Part shown: piece after piece, positions 6,801 through 13,397 of the stretch
How the letters are laid out: every line of letters begins with the position of its first letter
Numbering within the stretch: position 1 is the stretch's first letter
NCBI GenBank assembly: GCA_017829075.1
Contig: JAGAJA010000023.1
Span: 1 to 13,397 of the forward strand
Direction: 5' to 3'
DNA: 13,397 bases
From: Oscillospiraceae bacterium
Lineage (GTDB): Bacteria; Bacillota_A; Clostridia; Oscillospirales; Ruminococcaceae
Made by a program: the position numbers and the translations under genes
Notes under the pieces: model-generated
Database searches by the model: none
The model's input: the letters and a program-made list of their open reading frames with translations, nothing else
What the model was told of the DNA's origin: nothing

Positions 6801-7561
6801 AGCTTCTCACCTCCTGCGGAAATCACGGTGAGTGCGTCGGTTATCTTTCTGTACAACTGATCGTCGGAGCATTCACCGCGGTAAAGCTGGTGGAAAATCT
6901 GCCCGTCTTTAATGAACAGCACCCGACCAGCGCGGCTTGCTGCTTTTACGGAATGCGTAACCATAAGAATGGTCTGTCCGTCTGCGTTAAACCGCGAAAA
7001 CAGCGACAAAAGCTCGTCGGAGGATTTGCTGTCCAGCGCGCCGGTAGGCTCGTCCGCAAGGAGGATTTTCGGTTCGGTGATAATCGCACGCGCCGCCGCT
7101 GTGCGCTGCTTCTGCCCGCCGGATATTTCGTAGGGGTATTTGTCCAAAAGGTCGCTTATTCCCAGCATTTCGGCGGTGGGAGTAAGCTTTTTCATCATGG
7201 AATCATGATGAACTCCCATTAGCACCAACGGCAGAAGGATGTTGTCGCATACAGAAAGGCTGTCCAGCAGGTTAAAATCCTGAAATACAAAGCCGAAATT
7301 GTCCCGCCGGAATTTCGCAATATTCTTCTCTTTCAGCTCGGTTATGTCCGTGCCGTCAAGCAATACCTTGCCTGAAGTAGGCTTATCCAGCGCCGCAAGG
7401 ATATTCAGCAGAGTCGTTTTTCCGGAGCCGCTCTCGCCCATAATTGCGATAAATTCGCCCTTTTCCGCGCTGAAAGATATGTCGGAGAGCGCAGTCACGC
7501 GGTTGCTGCCAAGCCGCTGTGTATAAATCTTTTTTACATTCTGTACTTCAAGTATAGCCAT
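6797..7561 (-). CDS. BceA-like ABC transporter ATP-binding protein
   Basis: This 254-residue nucleotide-binding subunit has all canonical motifs intact: Walker A GESGSGKTT (42-50), Q-loop Gln94 in FVFQDFNLL, signature SGGQ (147-150), Walker B ILLADE (166-171) with D-loop GALDS, and switch His203. It belongs to the MacB/LolD/BceA-type group and would energise the permease encoded immediately downstream, with which it overlaps by four bases. GGAAGG about nine bases upstream supports the ATG at 7561. The 93-base gap before it holds its own -10 box and a BceR-type operator, so the transporter pair is probably induced by the response regulator while the two-component genes are made from their own promoter. 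Confidence 0.95.
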   Translation of the reverse strand: MAILEVQNVKKIYTQRLGSNRVTALSDISFSAEKGEFIAIMGESGSGKTTLLNILAALDKPTSGKVLLDGTDITELKEKNIAKFRRDNFGFVFQDFNLLDSLSVCDNILLPLVLMGVHHDSMMKKLTPTAEMLGISDLLDKYPYEISGGQKQRTAAARAIITEPKILLADEPTGALDSKSSDELLSLFSRFNADGQTILMVTHSVKAASRAGRVLFIKDGQIFHQLYRGECSDDQLYRKITDALTVISAGGEKL

Positions 7562-7587
7562 GGTTTTTTACCTTCCTTTCAACTATA

Positions 7588-7593
7588 ATTATA
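7588..7593 (-). promoter_or_regulatory. -10 box of the inducible ABC transporter promoter
   Basis: TATAAT on the minus strand lies 26 bases before the ATPase ATG. There is no good -35 hexamer at 16-18 bases (nearest is TGGCTT). That is what an activator-dependent promoter looks like, and the regulator site lies further upstream at 7638-7653. Confidence 0.55.
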
Positions 7594-7637
7594 CTTGAAG
7601 CCTGCTTACAAAGCCATATACAAGCGCTTGCATTTAC

Positions 7638-7653
7638 CTTACATTTTTGTAAG
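7638..7653. promoter_or_regulatory. BceR-type operator CTTACA-TTTT-TGTAAG
   Basis: This is a perfect inverted repeat with six-base arms and a four-base spacer. It falls between the kinase stop and the ATPase start, about 22 bases upstream of the expected -35 region. It fits the TNACA-N4-TGTAA pattern that I recall being described for BceR-like regulators. A further CTTACA half-site lies at 7605-7610, 33 bases away (about three helical turns). A separate palindrome, CAAGCGCTTG, lies at 7621-7630 between them. Confidence 0.65.
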
Positions 7654-7654
7654 C

Positions 7655-8626
7655 CTATTCAAAGGAGATATTCTGCCTTGAAAGGTCTATTCTGATGACA
7701 GTGCCGTTTTCTGCGCTTTCCGCTGAAATACTATGCCCTAATTTCCTGCAAATCTTATCGCATAAATATAAGCCTATCCCGCTTGCCTTGTCGTTAATCC
7801 TTCCGTTCAGCCCGGTATATCCCTTTTCAAAAATCCGCGGCAAATCCTCCGGAGAAACTCCTATTCCGGTGTCCTTAATACAAAGGGAATTGCCATCGGC
7901 GTATATTTCCACGCCGCCGGAATTTGTGTATTTCAGCGCGTTGGATATTACCTGACCTATCACGAAACCCAGCCACTTCTCATCGGAAACAACGGTTATT
8001 CCCATGGGTTTAATGCTGAGTGTAAGCTCTTTTCTGATAAACTGTGACGAGAATTTCCGTATGGTTTTCTTTACAAGCTCGTCAACGGAATACTCCCGTA
8101 TAACAAAATCGGTGCTTTCGGAGCTTAGCCTTGCGTAGCACATCGCCATTTCGGTGTATTCCTCAATTTTCTGTATCTGCTCGGACATTTCTTCGCTGTC
8201 GTAATCTCCGCTCTGCAAAAGCAAGCGCGCCGCCGCGATAGGCGTTTTTATCTGGTGCGCCCATATCGTGTAATAATCGGACAAGTCCGCAGATTTCAGG
8301 GCGCTTTCCGCTTCAATTCCTGATTTCTCCGCGAATAACAGCCGTATCATATCGTTGTACAGCTTTTCCGGTATGTTATTGGGCGCGGGGAGCTTTTCGA
8401 GAGAAATGGAAATTTCGTCCGCGCATTTTCTAAGCTCCACGACCCGATTTCTGTACCTTACCGCGTCAACGATAACAAATCCCACCGAAAACAAAAGAGA
8501 TATTCCCCCCGCATAGAGGACAGCCTCCATCGGTAGGGAATATCCCATAAAAACCAATGCGAAAACTCCGCAGCACATGATCCACAGAATAAAAATGCTT
8601 ATCCGCGACTTAATATATCCCAACAT
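7655..8626 (-). CDS. BceS-like intramembrane-sensing histidine kinase
   Basis: This 323-residue sensor kinase has two membrane segments (about 11-29 and 33-54) separated by only a few residues, so it has no external sensor domain. It must take its signal from the transporter, as BceS does. The phosphoacceptor is His124 in WAHQIKTPI, a typical Bce-kinase H-box. The ATP domain shows the N box at Asn229 (SNALKYTNSGG), G1 DTGIG (252-256), F box FEKGY (266-270) and G2 GIGLYL (283-288), all intact. The ATG at 8626 follows the regulator stop by six bases with GGAG within the end of the regulator gene. The partner is the regulator encoded just upstream. Confidence 0.94.
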   Translation of the reverse strand: MLGYIKSRISIFILWIMCCGVFALVFMGYSLPMEAVLYAGGISLLFSVGFVIVDAVRYRNRVVELRKCADEISISLEKLPAPNNIPEKLYNDMIRLLFAEKSGIEAESALKSADLSDYYTIWAHQIKTPIAAARLLLQSGDYDSEEMSEQIQKIEEYTEMAMCYARLSSESTDFVIREYSVDELVKKTIRKFSSQFIRKELTLSIKPMGITVVSDEKWLGFVIGQVISNALKYTNSGGVEIYADGNSLCIKDTGIGVSPEDLPRIFEKGYTGLNGRINDKASGIGLYLCDKICRKLGHSISAESAENGTVIRIDLSRQNISFE

Positions 8627-8632
8627 TATTTC

Positions 8633-9313
8633 TCACTCCATTATATATCCCATTCCCGCTTTTGTTGTGATAAAATCAACTATCCCGTACCTTTCAAGCT
8701 TTTTCCGCAGCCTTGAAAGGTTTACGGTAAGCGTGTTTTCGTCAATGTAGCTTTCTGTTTCCCACAGCTTACTTACAAGCTGCTTGCGGCTGACGATTTT
8801 GCCCTTGCTTTCCATAAGCGTCATTATGATGATGAACTCGTTCTTGGTAAGCTCGATCTTCTCGCCCTCATACATAAGCGCCGCTTCGGATACATTCAGC
8901 CTTACACCCTTATGTTCCAGAATATCACTCGCCGCGTGAATATCATAGCATCTGCGCATAACAGCGTCGATTTTAGCCGTCAGAACAGACAGGTCGAAGG
9001 GCTTTGCAATGAAATCATCGCCGCCCATATTCATAGCAAGCACAATGTTCATATTATCCGAAGCGGAGGACAAAAACACAATCGGCGCATTTGAGGTCTT
9101 GCGTATCTCCTTGCACCAATAAAGCCCGTTGTGAAACGGCAGCCCGATATCCATAAGGGTCAGGTGGGGAGAAAAAGCAGCGTATTCCGCAGTGATATTT
9201 TTAAGATCCTCTGCGATTTTCACCTCGTAATCCCAGCTTTCAAGGTGCTTTTTTACGACATTAGCTATGGTTTTGTCGTCCTCGACAATAAATATCCTGT
9301 ACACTGACCTCAC
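8633..9313 (-). CDS. BceR-like OmpR-family response regulator
   Basis: The 226-residue protein has a receiver domain with acidic pair Asp12/Asp13, phosphoacceptor Asp55 in LMDIGLPFHNG, Ser82/83 and Lys104 (KPF). It is followed by an OmpR-type winged helix (about 130-226) with the block ENTLTVNLSRLRKKL. It should bind the inverted repeat before the ABC ATPase gene and activate it. The frame opens with GTG at 9313. A second GTG at 9304 would give MYRIFIVEDD, closer to the usual BceR N-terminus, with GGGGTG six bases upstream, so either start is possible. A consensus promoter lies immediately upstream. Confidence 0.94.
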   Translation of the reverse strand: MRSVYRIFIVEDDKTIANVVKKHLESWDYEVKIAEDLKNITAEYAAFSPHLTLMDIGLPFHNGLYWCKEIRKTSNAPIVFLSSASDNMNIVLAMNMGGDDFIAKPFDLSVLTAKIDAVMRRCYDIHAASDILEHKGVRLNVSEAALMYEGEKIELTKNEFIIIMTLMESKGKIVSRKQLVSKLWETESYIDENTLTVNLSRLRKKLERYGIVDFITTKAGMGYIME

Positions 9314-9339
9314 CCCATTTTCCGATAGTCTTTCGATTT

Positions 9340-9368
9340 ATCTTAGCATAATTCGGTGTATTTGTCAA
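9340..9368 (-). promoter_or_regulatory. Promoter of the two-component / Bce module
   Basis: On the minus strand, TTGACA (9368-9363), a 17-base spacer and TAAGAT (9345-9340) make a near-consensus promoter 20-30 bases before the regulator start. It looks constitutive, matching the usual scheme in which the two-component genes are always on and the transporter is induced. Confidence 0.7.
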
Positions 9369-9420
9369 GGAGAGGGATACCCCAAACAGCGCCGGTCTAT
9401 TTACTTGTAATGGTCTGGAA

Positions 9421-11535
9421 TTATCCTACTGCGTTTTCCACGAGATAAGAGTCAAGGTCATAGTTCTCCCGGAAATATTCCAGCGTATATTCCGGGTTTA
9501 TGCCGTTTTCCCAGAACAATACGGTATCGTCTGTTATACAGTCGAAGCTGTCCCTAATGCAGGCGCAAAGGTATGCCGCTTTTAGCTGCATTGCGCTGCC
9601 TCGGAAATACGCCGACAGCATTTCGGCGGAAGTGGTCGCGATATTCTCGAATATTCTTGCCCTGTCCTCGTTCGCATATGTCATCGAGTAACCGTCAACG
9701 AAATATATGGAGTTGATGTCTATTCCGCAGCCGTCATAATACATTGCGCCGTTGTATTCCACAGCGTCATATCCGAGGGTACTGCCATATTCGTCGGTGT
9801 AACTGAAATAGTAGGAGAAACCCTGCGGATTGAGCATATCCCATCGCCGGAATAGCTCCTTGTTAAGCCATTCACCGTTCTCATCATAATCCATGCAGTA
9901 CATGGCGTTTTCGATGATGTGCATGAATTCATGCGAGATATTCCTTTCCAAACCGTAGCTTTGGGTGATGTCAAGAACCATTATCTGCTGGTAGTTCTCC
10001 GTCGTCACAAAAGCGGAAGCGTCGCTTATAGACTGGCTCTCATTGAGGTTGGGGATTATCTTTCCTGTGAGATAAATGCACATATCATCATAGCCTGCGG
10101 ATTTGCTGATAAGCTCGCCAAAGAAGCCCTCCGGGAATTTCGCCATAAATCCGTCGAGCTGCATAAGGGCATTGTTTATCAGCTTCTCATCTGTTTCAGA
10201 CACCACTGCGTAGTCGTTGAAATGCCGTACCCCATTGCTTCCGTAAAGCACCTCCATAGAGTATTTGTTCTTTATCTTCTGCGCCAGACTGCGGTTTATC
10301 TCAGTATAGTCCGCGCCGGATACTGCGTCATAACCGCGGCGTTCGGGAGACTCCTCCGGCTTCCACAGGATAAAGTTTGCCTTATCCTCCGCATACGCTT
10401 CGAGAAGAATATAATCGCTGTAGTCATACACGCTGGAAATGTAATAATACTCGAAAGGTAAATCCGCTTCCCGCTCGGCTGTGAGCCTGCCGGTTTCTGC
10501 GTCAAACTGGTACATAGCCAATTTGAGGGTTCCTGTTTCATCTGCGGCGGAGCTGTAATAATACAGGCTGTTTTCATCTCCGGTGGGATAAATGAGAGAG
10601 GCTCCTGCGGGAGTTTCAAGTACTTTCTTTACAGAAGGAAACTCCGGGTCGAAAATTTCCGTTTCAGTGGAACCGTATTCTATGATTATGAGCTTACCGG
10701 CAGTGGTGACAATATATTCGCTGTCCGAAACATGAAGCGGAATAACTTCGCCGCTCTCCTCATACAGTATCCCATAATAAAATTCGTAATCTTCTTTGTT
10801 GTAATAGGAAATGAGGTATTCTCCCTTTTTTACAGCTCCCAGAGTCTGTGCCAGCTCGTATTCCTCAGAGAGATTTACATTGATAATTCTGCTTGTAACT
10901 GTGCCGTCGCTGCCAATATCCGCAAGGATAATACGATTTCCGTCTGAATGGTCGGATACTGCCAGAGAATTGCCGATAATGCCGCAGGAATAGCTCTGAA
11001 ATCCAATCTCTTCAGTCCGCAGCGGAATAAAATTCTGGTCGTATACATTGATGATCCCTTGGGAAAGCTCAACGTACAGCGGATAACCGTTTACTACCCA
11101 AAAGCTGTCCTGCATAGACCATTCGTCCACTCCAAGCGACAACTCCGCAGAACTGATCTTCCCGGTCGAAAGGTCGGTCTGATAGGCAGTCACAGCGTTC
11201 TCGCCATAGGACGCGCTGAAAATCAGTCCGTCTTTTATCTCTGACATTTTGAATAGAAAGTCCCCCGGTATCTCAAAGCTGCGCAGACCGGAGCTTCCGA
11301 GGGGACTGGTCAGCTCATCATTGCTGAGAATTGCAGGAGTTTTCGGCTGCGGTTCTACGGTAACGGACTGAGGCTCTCCGCTGCCCTCTCCGATGTCACC
11401 GCTGCTGGTCGCCTGACCGGAGCTTTCCGCAACAGCCGAAGTTTCCTGCGGCTCTCCTCCGGAATTTGCGCAACCGGTGAACAGTACGGCTGCCAGCAGC
11501 ACAGAAAATATTGTTTTGCAGCACTTTTCTCTCAT
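9421..11535 (-). CDS. Large lipoprotein with HExxH zinc metallopeptidase motif
   Basis: This 704-residue protein begins with a lipoprotein signal peptide, MREKCCKTIFSVLLAAVLFTGC; Cys22 is the lipidation site. A Ser/Gly/Glu-rich linker follows to about 65. Residues of about 75-400 form repeated short beta-rich segments with Tyr-rich strands, which suggests a beta-propeller-like domain. The C-terminal part holds HEFMH (535-539) in SHEFMHIIENAMY, a zincin motif with two His ligands and catalytic Glu536. Glu623 or Glu630 in EDRARIFENI could be the third ligand. It should act outside the cell, tethered to the membrane. GGAGG before the ATG at 11535 and a consensus promoter support the start. It is not clearly part of the Bce operon, which has its own promoter 50 bases beyond its stop. 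The substrate and peptidase family are not recognised. Confidence 0.75.
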   Translation of the reverse strand: MREKCCKTIFSVLLAAVLFTGCANSGGEPQETSAVAESSGQATSSGDIGEGSGEPQSVTVEPQPKTPAILSNDELTSPLGSSGLRSFEIPGDFLFKMSEIKDGLIFSASYGENAVTAYQTDLSTGKISSAELSLGVDEWSMQDSFWVVNGYPLYVELSQGIINVYDQNFIPLRTEEIGFQSYSCGIIGNSLAVSDHSDGNRIILADIGSDGTVTSRIINVNLSEEYELAQTLGAVKKGEYLISYYNKEDYEFYYGILYEESGEVIPLHVSDSEYIVTTAGKLIIIEYGSTETEIFDPEFPSVKKVLETPAGASLIYPTGDENSLYYYSSAADETGTLKLAMYQFDAETGRLTAEREADLPFEYYYISSVYDYSDYILLEAYAEDKANFILWKPEESPERRGYDAVSGADYTEINRSLAQKIKNKYSMEVLYGSNGVRHFNDYAVVSETDEKLINNALMQLDGFMAKFPEGFFGELISKSAGYDDMCIYLTGKIIPNLNESQSISDASAFVTTENYQQIMVLDITQSYGLERNISHEFMHIIENAMYCMDYDENGEWLNKELFRRWDMLNPQGFSYYFSYTDEYGSTLGYDAVEYNGAMYYDGCGIDINSIYFVDGYSMTYANEDRARIFENIATTSAEMLSAYFRGSAMQLKAAYLCACIRDSFDCITDDTVLFWENGINPEYTLEYFRENYDLDSYLVENAVG

Positions 11536-11621
11536 GATGTATCCTCCGTAATAATGTCAAATCTGCCCGAAACTTGCAGGCAGGGCAATCTTTTTTCAAA
11601 AATATGGTTAATATTGTAAAC

Positions 11622-11651
11622 ATTATAGAGCATTAGATAAGTCTTTGTCAA
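11622..11651 (-). promoter_or_regulatory. Promoter of the metallopeptidase-like lipoprotein gene
   Basis: On the minus strand, perfect TTGACA (11651-11646), an 18-base spacer and perfect TATAAT (11627-11622). The start near 11615 gives a leader of about 80 bases with a GGAGG ribosome binding site. Confidence 0.75.
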
Positions 11652-11718
11652 TACGGCAAATTGCACAATTTTTTCCTGGTGAATTGTTAAGAGATTAATC
11701 CGCGCCGAAAAGCTTTTC

Positions 11719-11749
11719 TTTTTCTGAGCTTATCAAGCGCTCAGAAAAA
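11719..11749. repeat. Inverted repeat TTTTTCTGAGC / GCTCAGAAAAA between divergent promoters
   Basis: Perfect 11-base arms (11719-11729 and 11739-11749) flank a nine-base loop. The T-tract is on the 5' side and the A-tract on the 3' side on both strands, so it lacks the 3' U-run of a normal intrinsic terminator. Its position midway between the -35 boxes of the two divergent genes suits a shared regulator site. Confidence 0.5.
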
Positions 11750-11767
11750 AAATATGCTTATTGGGGA

Positions 11768-11797
11768 TTGACGAAACTACCACGGATATGTTATAAT
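11768..11797 (+). promoter_or_regulatory. Promoter of the small lipoprotein gene
   Basis: TTGACG (11768-11773), an 18-base spacer and TATAAT (11792-11797). Transcription would start near 11804, leaving a leader of about 115 bases before the ATG at 11919. Confidence 0.7.
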
Positions 11798-11918
11798 ATG
11801 AAACGGAAAAACCTGTAAAATGAAATTAAAACGCACAGCATATTTTAAAGAGATCCTCCCTTGATTGGCGGCTGGTACGCTGTAATAACGCTGTTATGTC
11901 CGGGCAAGGAGATATTTT

Positions 11919-12467
11919 ATGATGAAAATAAAGAAAGCTGCGGTGATATTTGTTGTGTTGAGCCTATTTATGAACCTTTTCGGCTGTTCCGGAAAAAATC
12001 AGCCCGAAGCAGATAAGTGCGCATGGCAGAAGCCGATAGTTCAGCAGGAGCAGGTTGATGCGGCACACGGCGAATGGCAGGAACTTGACATGGGACAAAA
12101 TCATTCCTATGCAAATTACTGCTTTAATATCAGCATATATTCTGACGAAGGAAAGCTCCGTGCAAGAGGAACGTTCTATGATGTAGACAGCTATGAGCTT
12201 TACAGCATTGATTATTCTGATCCAGGGATCGTTCTTTCCGAGGAAGCTGTTTCTGCCCTCCGTGAAATGAAGCTGGAGCAGCTTCAAAACAAGCAGGATC
12301 CAGAACCGCAAGACCCGGACGAGGAGATATTCGCCCTTGACGAAACCACAAAATACCTTACGCTGTATTACGCGGACGGCACGAAAGAGATGAAGGAGCT
12401 TCCGGGAAATGTGATCTCATCTATACTTGAATTAATGTCAACAGAGTTCAGATCAAATGCTTCATGA
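11919..12467 (+). CDS. Small lipoprotein of unknown function
   Basis: This 182-residue protein starts MMKIKKAAVIFVVLSLF and then MNLFGC, a lipoprotein signal peptide with Cys23 as lipidation site, so it should be anchored outside the membrane. The mature domain ends with a beta-rich stretch (TKYLTLYYADGTKEM) and a short helix; a DPEPQDPDEE acidic linker lies in the middle. No family is recognised. AAGGAG eight bases before the ATG at 11919 supports the start; a second ATG follows immediately. It is divergent from the large metallopeptidase-like lipoprotein, and shared control or function is possible but not shown. Confidence 0.7.
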   Translation: MMKIKKAAVIFVVLSLFMNLFGCSGKNQPEADKCAWQKPIVQQEQVDAAHGEWQELDMGQNHSYANYCFNISIYSDEGKLRARGTFYDVDSYELYSIDYSDPGIVLSEEAVSALREMKLEQLQNKQDPEPQDPDEEIFALDETTKYLTLYYADGTKEMKELPGNVISSILELMSTEFRSNAS

Positions 12468-12493
12468 CAACCGGGAACTCCAGAATACCTTTC

Positions 12494-12511
12494 ACTCAGA
12501 GCGTCCTGAGT
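12494..12511. repeat. Small inverted repeat ACTCAG-N6-CTGAGT
   Basis: Perfect six-base arms lie 27 bases after the lipoprotein stop. There is no T-run, so it is at best a weak terminator. A second perfect palindrome, TTCCG-AA-CGGAA, follows at 12531-12542. No clear promoter for the next gene was found in this 136-base gap, so the two plus-strand genes may share a transcript. Confidence 0.3.
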
Positions 12512-12603
12512 TCAGGTAACACCGCATGATTTCCGAACGGAACAACAGACGGAAAGCAGGTTTTACATAATAACGGATAAAAATTCATGGAGGTATAGAC
12601 ACT

Positions 12604-13170
12604 ATGAGCATTTTTGACAAGCTGAAAAACTCTGCCGCTCCGGAGACAAACGCAGCGGCACAGCCCGCCGGAAACAATCGCGAAACCTTCACGTTTTCCG
12701 CTCTGCCGGAAAGTCTGGAGCAGATGCAGGCGCTTCCGGAGGCAAGCCTTGACAGCCCGTTCAAGACGGCGGCACTGACGGTATGCGCGCTTTGCGCATA
12801 TGCTGCCGACAAGCAGATCGGCACTGAAATGCTGAACTGGCTTCGCGGGCCGCGCCCTCTTACCGGGCAGGATATTTCTTTCCTTAATGACCGTTTCCGC
12901 GGTGGAAAGACCTATATCCCGTTTTCCTATTTTGCAGGAGCCACTCCGGACAACGATTATACCCCGTCTGAGCCGTTCACAATTACTATCGAAAGTAACC
13001 ACATTTCCGGCGCTGAGAGCGGCTATATGAAGCTGTTTATTCCCTGCGGGGGAGCGGACAGCCCGCGTCCGATAAAGCTGAGAATGAAGGGTGATGGAAA
13101 GTGGTTTCTCTGGGAACAGTATCTACTGACCGATATTCGCCAGCCGAAATCCTCCGACCCGTGGGCGTGA
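12604..13170 (+). CDS. DUF6935-like protein
   Basis: This 188-residue cytoplasmic protein has a variable Ala/Gly/Asn-rich N-terminus (to about residue 27) and a conserved remainder. Conserved blocks are FKTAALTVCALCAYAADKQI, then MLNWLRGPRPLTGQDISFLNDRF, IPFSYFAGATPDNDYTPSEP, CGGADSPRPIKLRMKGDGKW and finally FLWEQYLLTDIRQPKSSDPW. I recall this pattern from the uncharacterised DUF6935 family of Firmicutes, which carries no known activity. No membrane segment or catalytic motif is evident. GGAGG ten bases upstream supports the ATG at 12604. It follows the small lipoprotein gene on the same strand and is followed by a hairpin terminator. Confidence 0.78.
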   Translation: MSIFDKLKNSAAPETNAAAQPAGNNRETFTFSALPESLEQMQALPEASLDSPFKTAALTVCALCAYAADKQIGTEMLNWLRGPRPLTGQDISFLNDRFRGGKTYIPFSYFAGATPDNDYTPSEPFTITIESNHISGAESGYMKLFIPCGGADSPRPIKLRMKGDGKWFLWEQYLLTDIRQPKSSDPWA

Positions 13171-13239
13171 ATGACTATCCGAAAGTAAAAAGCCACGCTG
13201 AACTAATTCCCTGCGCGCGTGAAGCGTTATAAATACGAA

Positions 13240-13270
13240 TTTCAATAGCCCGCTTCGCGGGCTTTTGAAA
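13240..13270 (+). terminator. Intrinsic terminator after the DUF6935-like gene
   Basis: AGCCCGC (13247-13253), a TTC loop and GCGGGCT (13257-13263) form a GC-rich stem. Outer arms TTTCAA and TTGAAA extend it past a T-T mismatch. TTTT follows the core stem, as in rho-independent terminators. It lies 70 bases after the stop codon. Confidence 0.7.
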
Positions 13271-13273
13271 TCC

Positions 13274-13397
13274 GTTTTTTGCCCCAGCTCTGCCGGGGCA
13301 AAAAACACTTCTATCCGCACAACTGTGCGAACTGACAGCTTTGCTGTCAGCGAGTGCGGGCAGTGCGGATGTTCGGCGAGAAAGTCCCTTTAGGGAC
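13274..13397. repeat. Cluster of consecutive hairpins
   Basis: GTTTTTTGCCCC / GGGGCAAAAAAC (13274-13285 and 13295-13306) are perfect 12-base arms. ATCCGCAC (13313-13320) pairs with GTGCGGAT (13363-13370) and encloses CTGACAGC-TTT-GCTGTCAG (13332-13350). Two extra GTGCG copies at 13325 and 13354 could pair with the same CGCAC. GTCCC-TTTA-GGGAC closes the window at 13384-13397. No ORF fits this stretch. It may be a palindromic repeat element or a structured RNA that continues past the window. Confidence 0.5.

Larger units (their letters stand above)
11536..11918. other. Divergent intergenic region between two lipoprotein genes
   Basis: This 383-base AT-rich region holds two near-consensus promoters pointing outward and an 11-bp inverted repeat between them, each listed separately. 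The plus-strand leader (about 11804-11918) contains a small inverted repeat, ATAAC-GCT-GTTAT at 11885-11897, just before the ribosome binding site. The minus-strand leader has a short hairpin (CTGCC / GGCAG arms) about 30 bases before the start codon. No gene was seen within it. Confidence 0.6.

Noticed and set aside
9401..9410. TTACTTGTAA palindrome upstream of the two-component promoter as a second BceR site
   Set aside because: Spacing between half-sites is two rather than four bases and the arms are only four bases long, so it does not match the operator at 7638-7653.
12494..12511. Terminator between the small lipoprotein and the DUF6935-like gene
   Set aside because: The stem is only six base pairs and no T-run follows, so read-through is likely.
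13274..13306. GCCCC/GGGGC hairpin as a second intrinsic terminator
   Set aside because: The T-tract is 5' of the stem and the A-tract is 3' on both strands, the reverse of a rho-independent terminator.

Overview
The window looks like chromosome from a low-to-moderate GC Firmicute of the Clostridia, most plausibly a Ruminococcus-like gut bacterium. Evidence for this: AGGAG-type ribosome binding sites, TTGACA/TATAAT promoters, a Bce-type peptide-resistance module (a Firmicutes hallmark), three lipobox lipoproteins, a DUF6935-like protein and fragments of Firmicutes-type insertion sequences. The species assignment is inference only.

Left part (1-2990). A non-coding, AT-rich end carries a possible IS30-type transposase tail and three evenly spaced direct repeats. 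It is followed by a four-gene operon on the minus strand, transcribed from about 3047 down to 423. The genes are two tandem paralogous proteins of about 170 residues, a small lipoprotein and a P-loop ATPase. The first three genes overlap one another, and a good promoter precedes the first. I do not recognise this operon as a described system, and it is the best candidate for something new.

Middle-left (2990-4530). A divergent promoter drives a macro-domain/PARG-like ADP-ribose hydrolase (TIGR02452 type). Its stop codon abuts, in the same frame, the C-terminal remnant of an IS3-family transposase, followed by a hairpin and the right terminal inverted repeat of that element.

Middle (4572-9370). 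A complete Bce-type antimicrobial-peptide sensing and detoxification module lies on the minus strand: OmpR-family response regulator, intramembrane-sensing histidine kinase, ABC ATPase and a ten-segment permease with a large external domain. A constitutive-looking promoter precedes the regulator. An inverted repeat of the kind bound by BceR-type regulators (CTTACA-N4-TGTAAG) sits in the gap before the ATPase gene. The expected circuit is that the transporter and kinase sense a peptide antibiotic together, and the regulator then activates the transporter genes.

Right part (9421-13397). A large lipoprotein with an HEFMH zinc-protease motif (minus strand) is divergent from a small lipoprotein (plus strand). 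An AT-flanked inverted repeat lies between their two strong promoters. Then comes a DUF6935-like protein, and the window ends in about 160 bases of consecutive hairpins. No tRNA, rRNA, CRISPR array or replication origin was seen.
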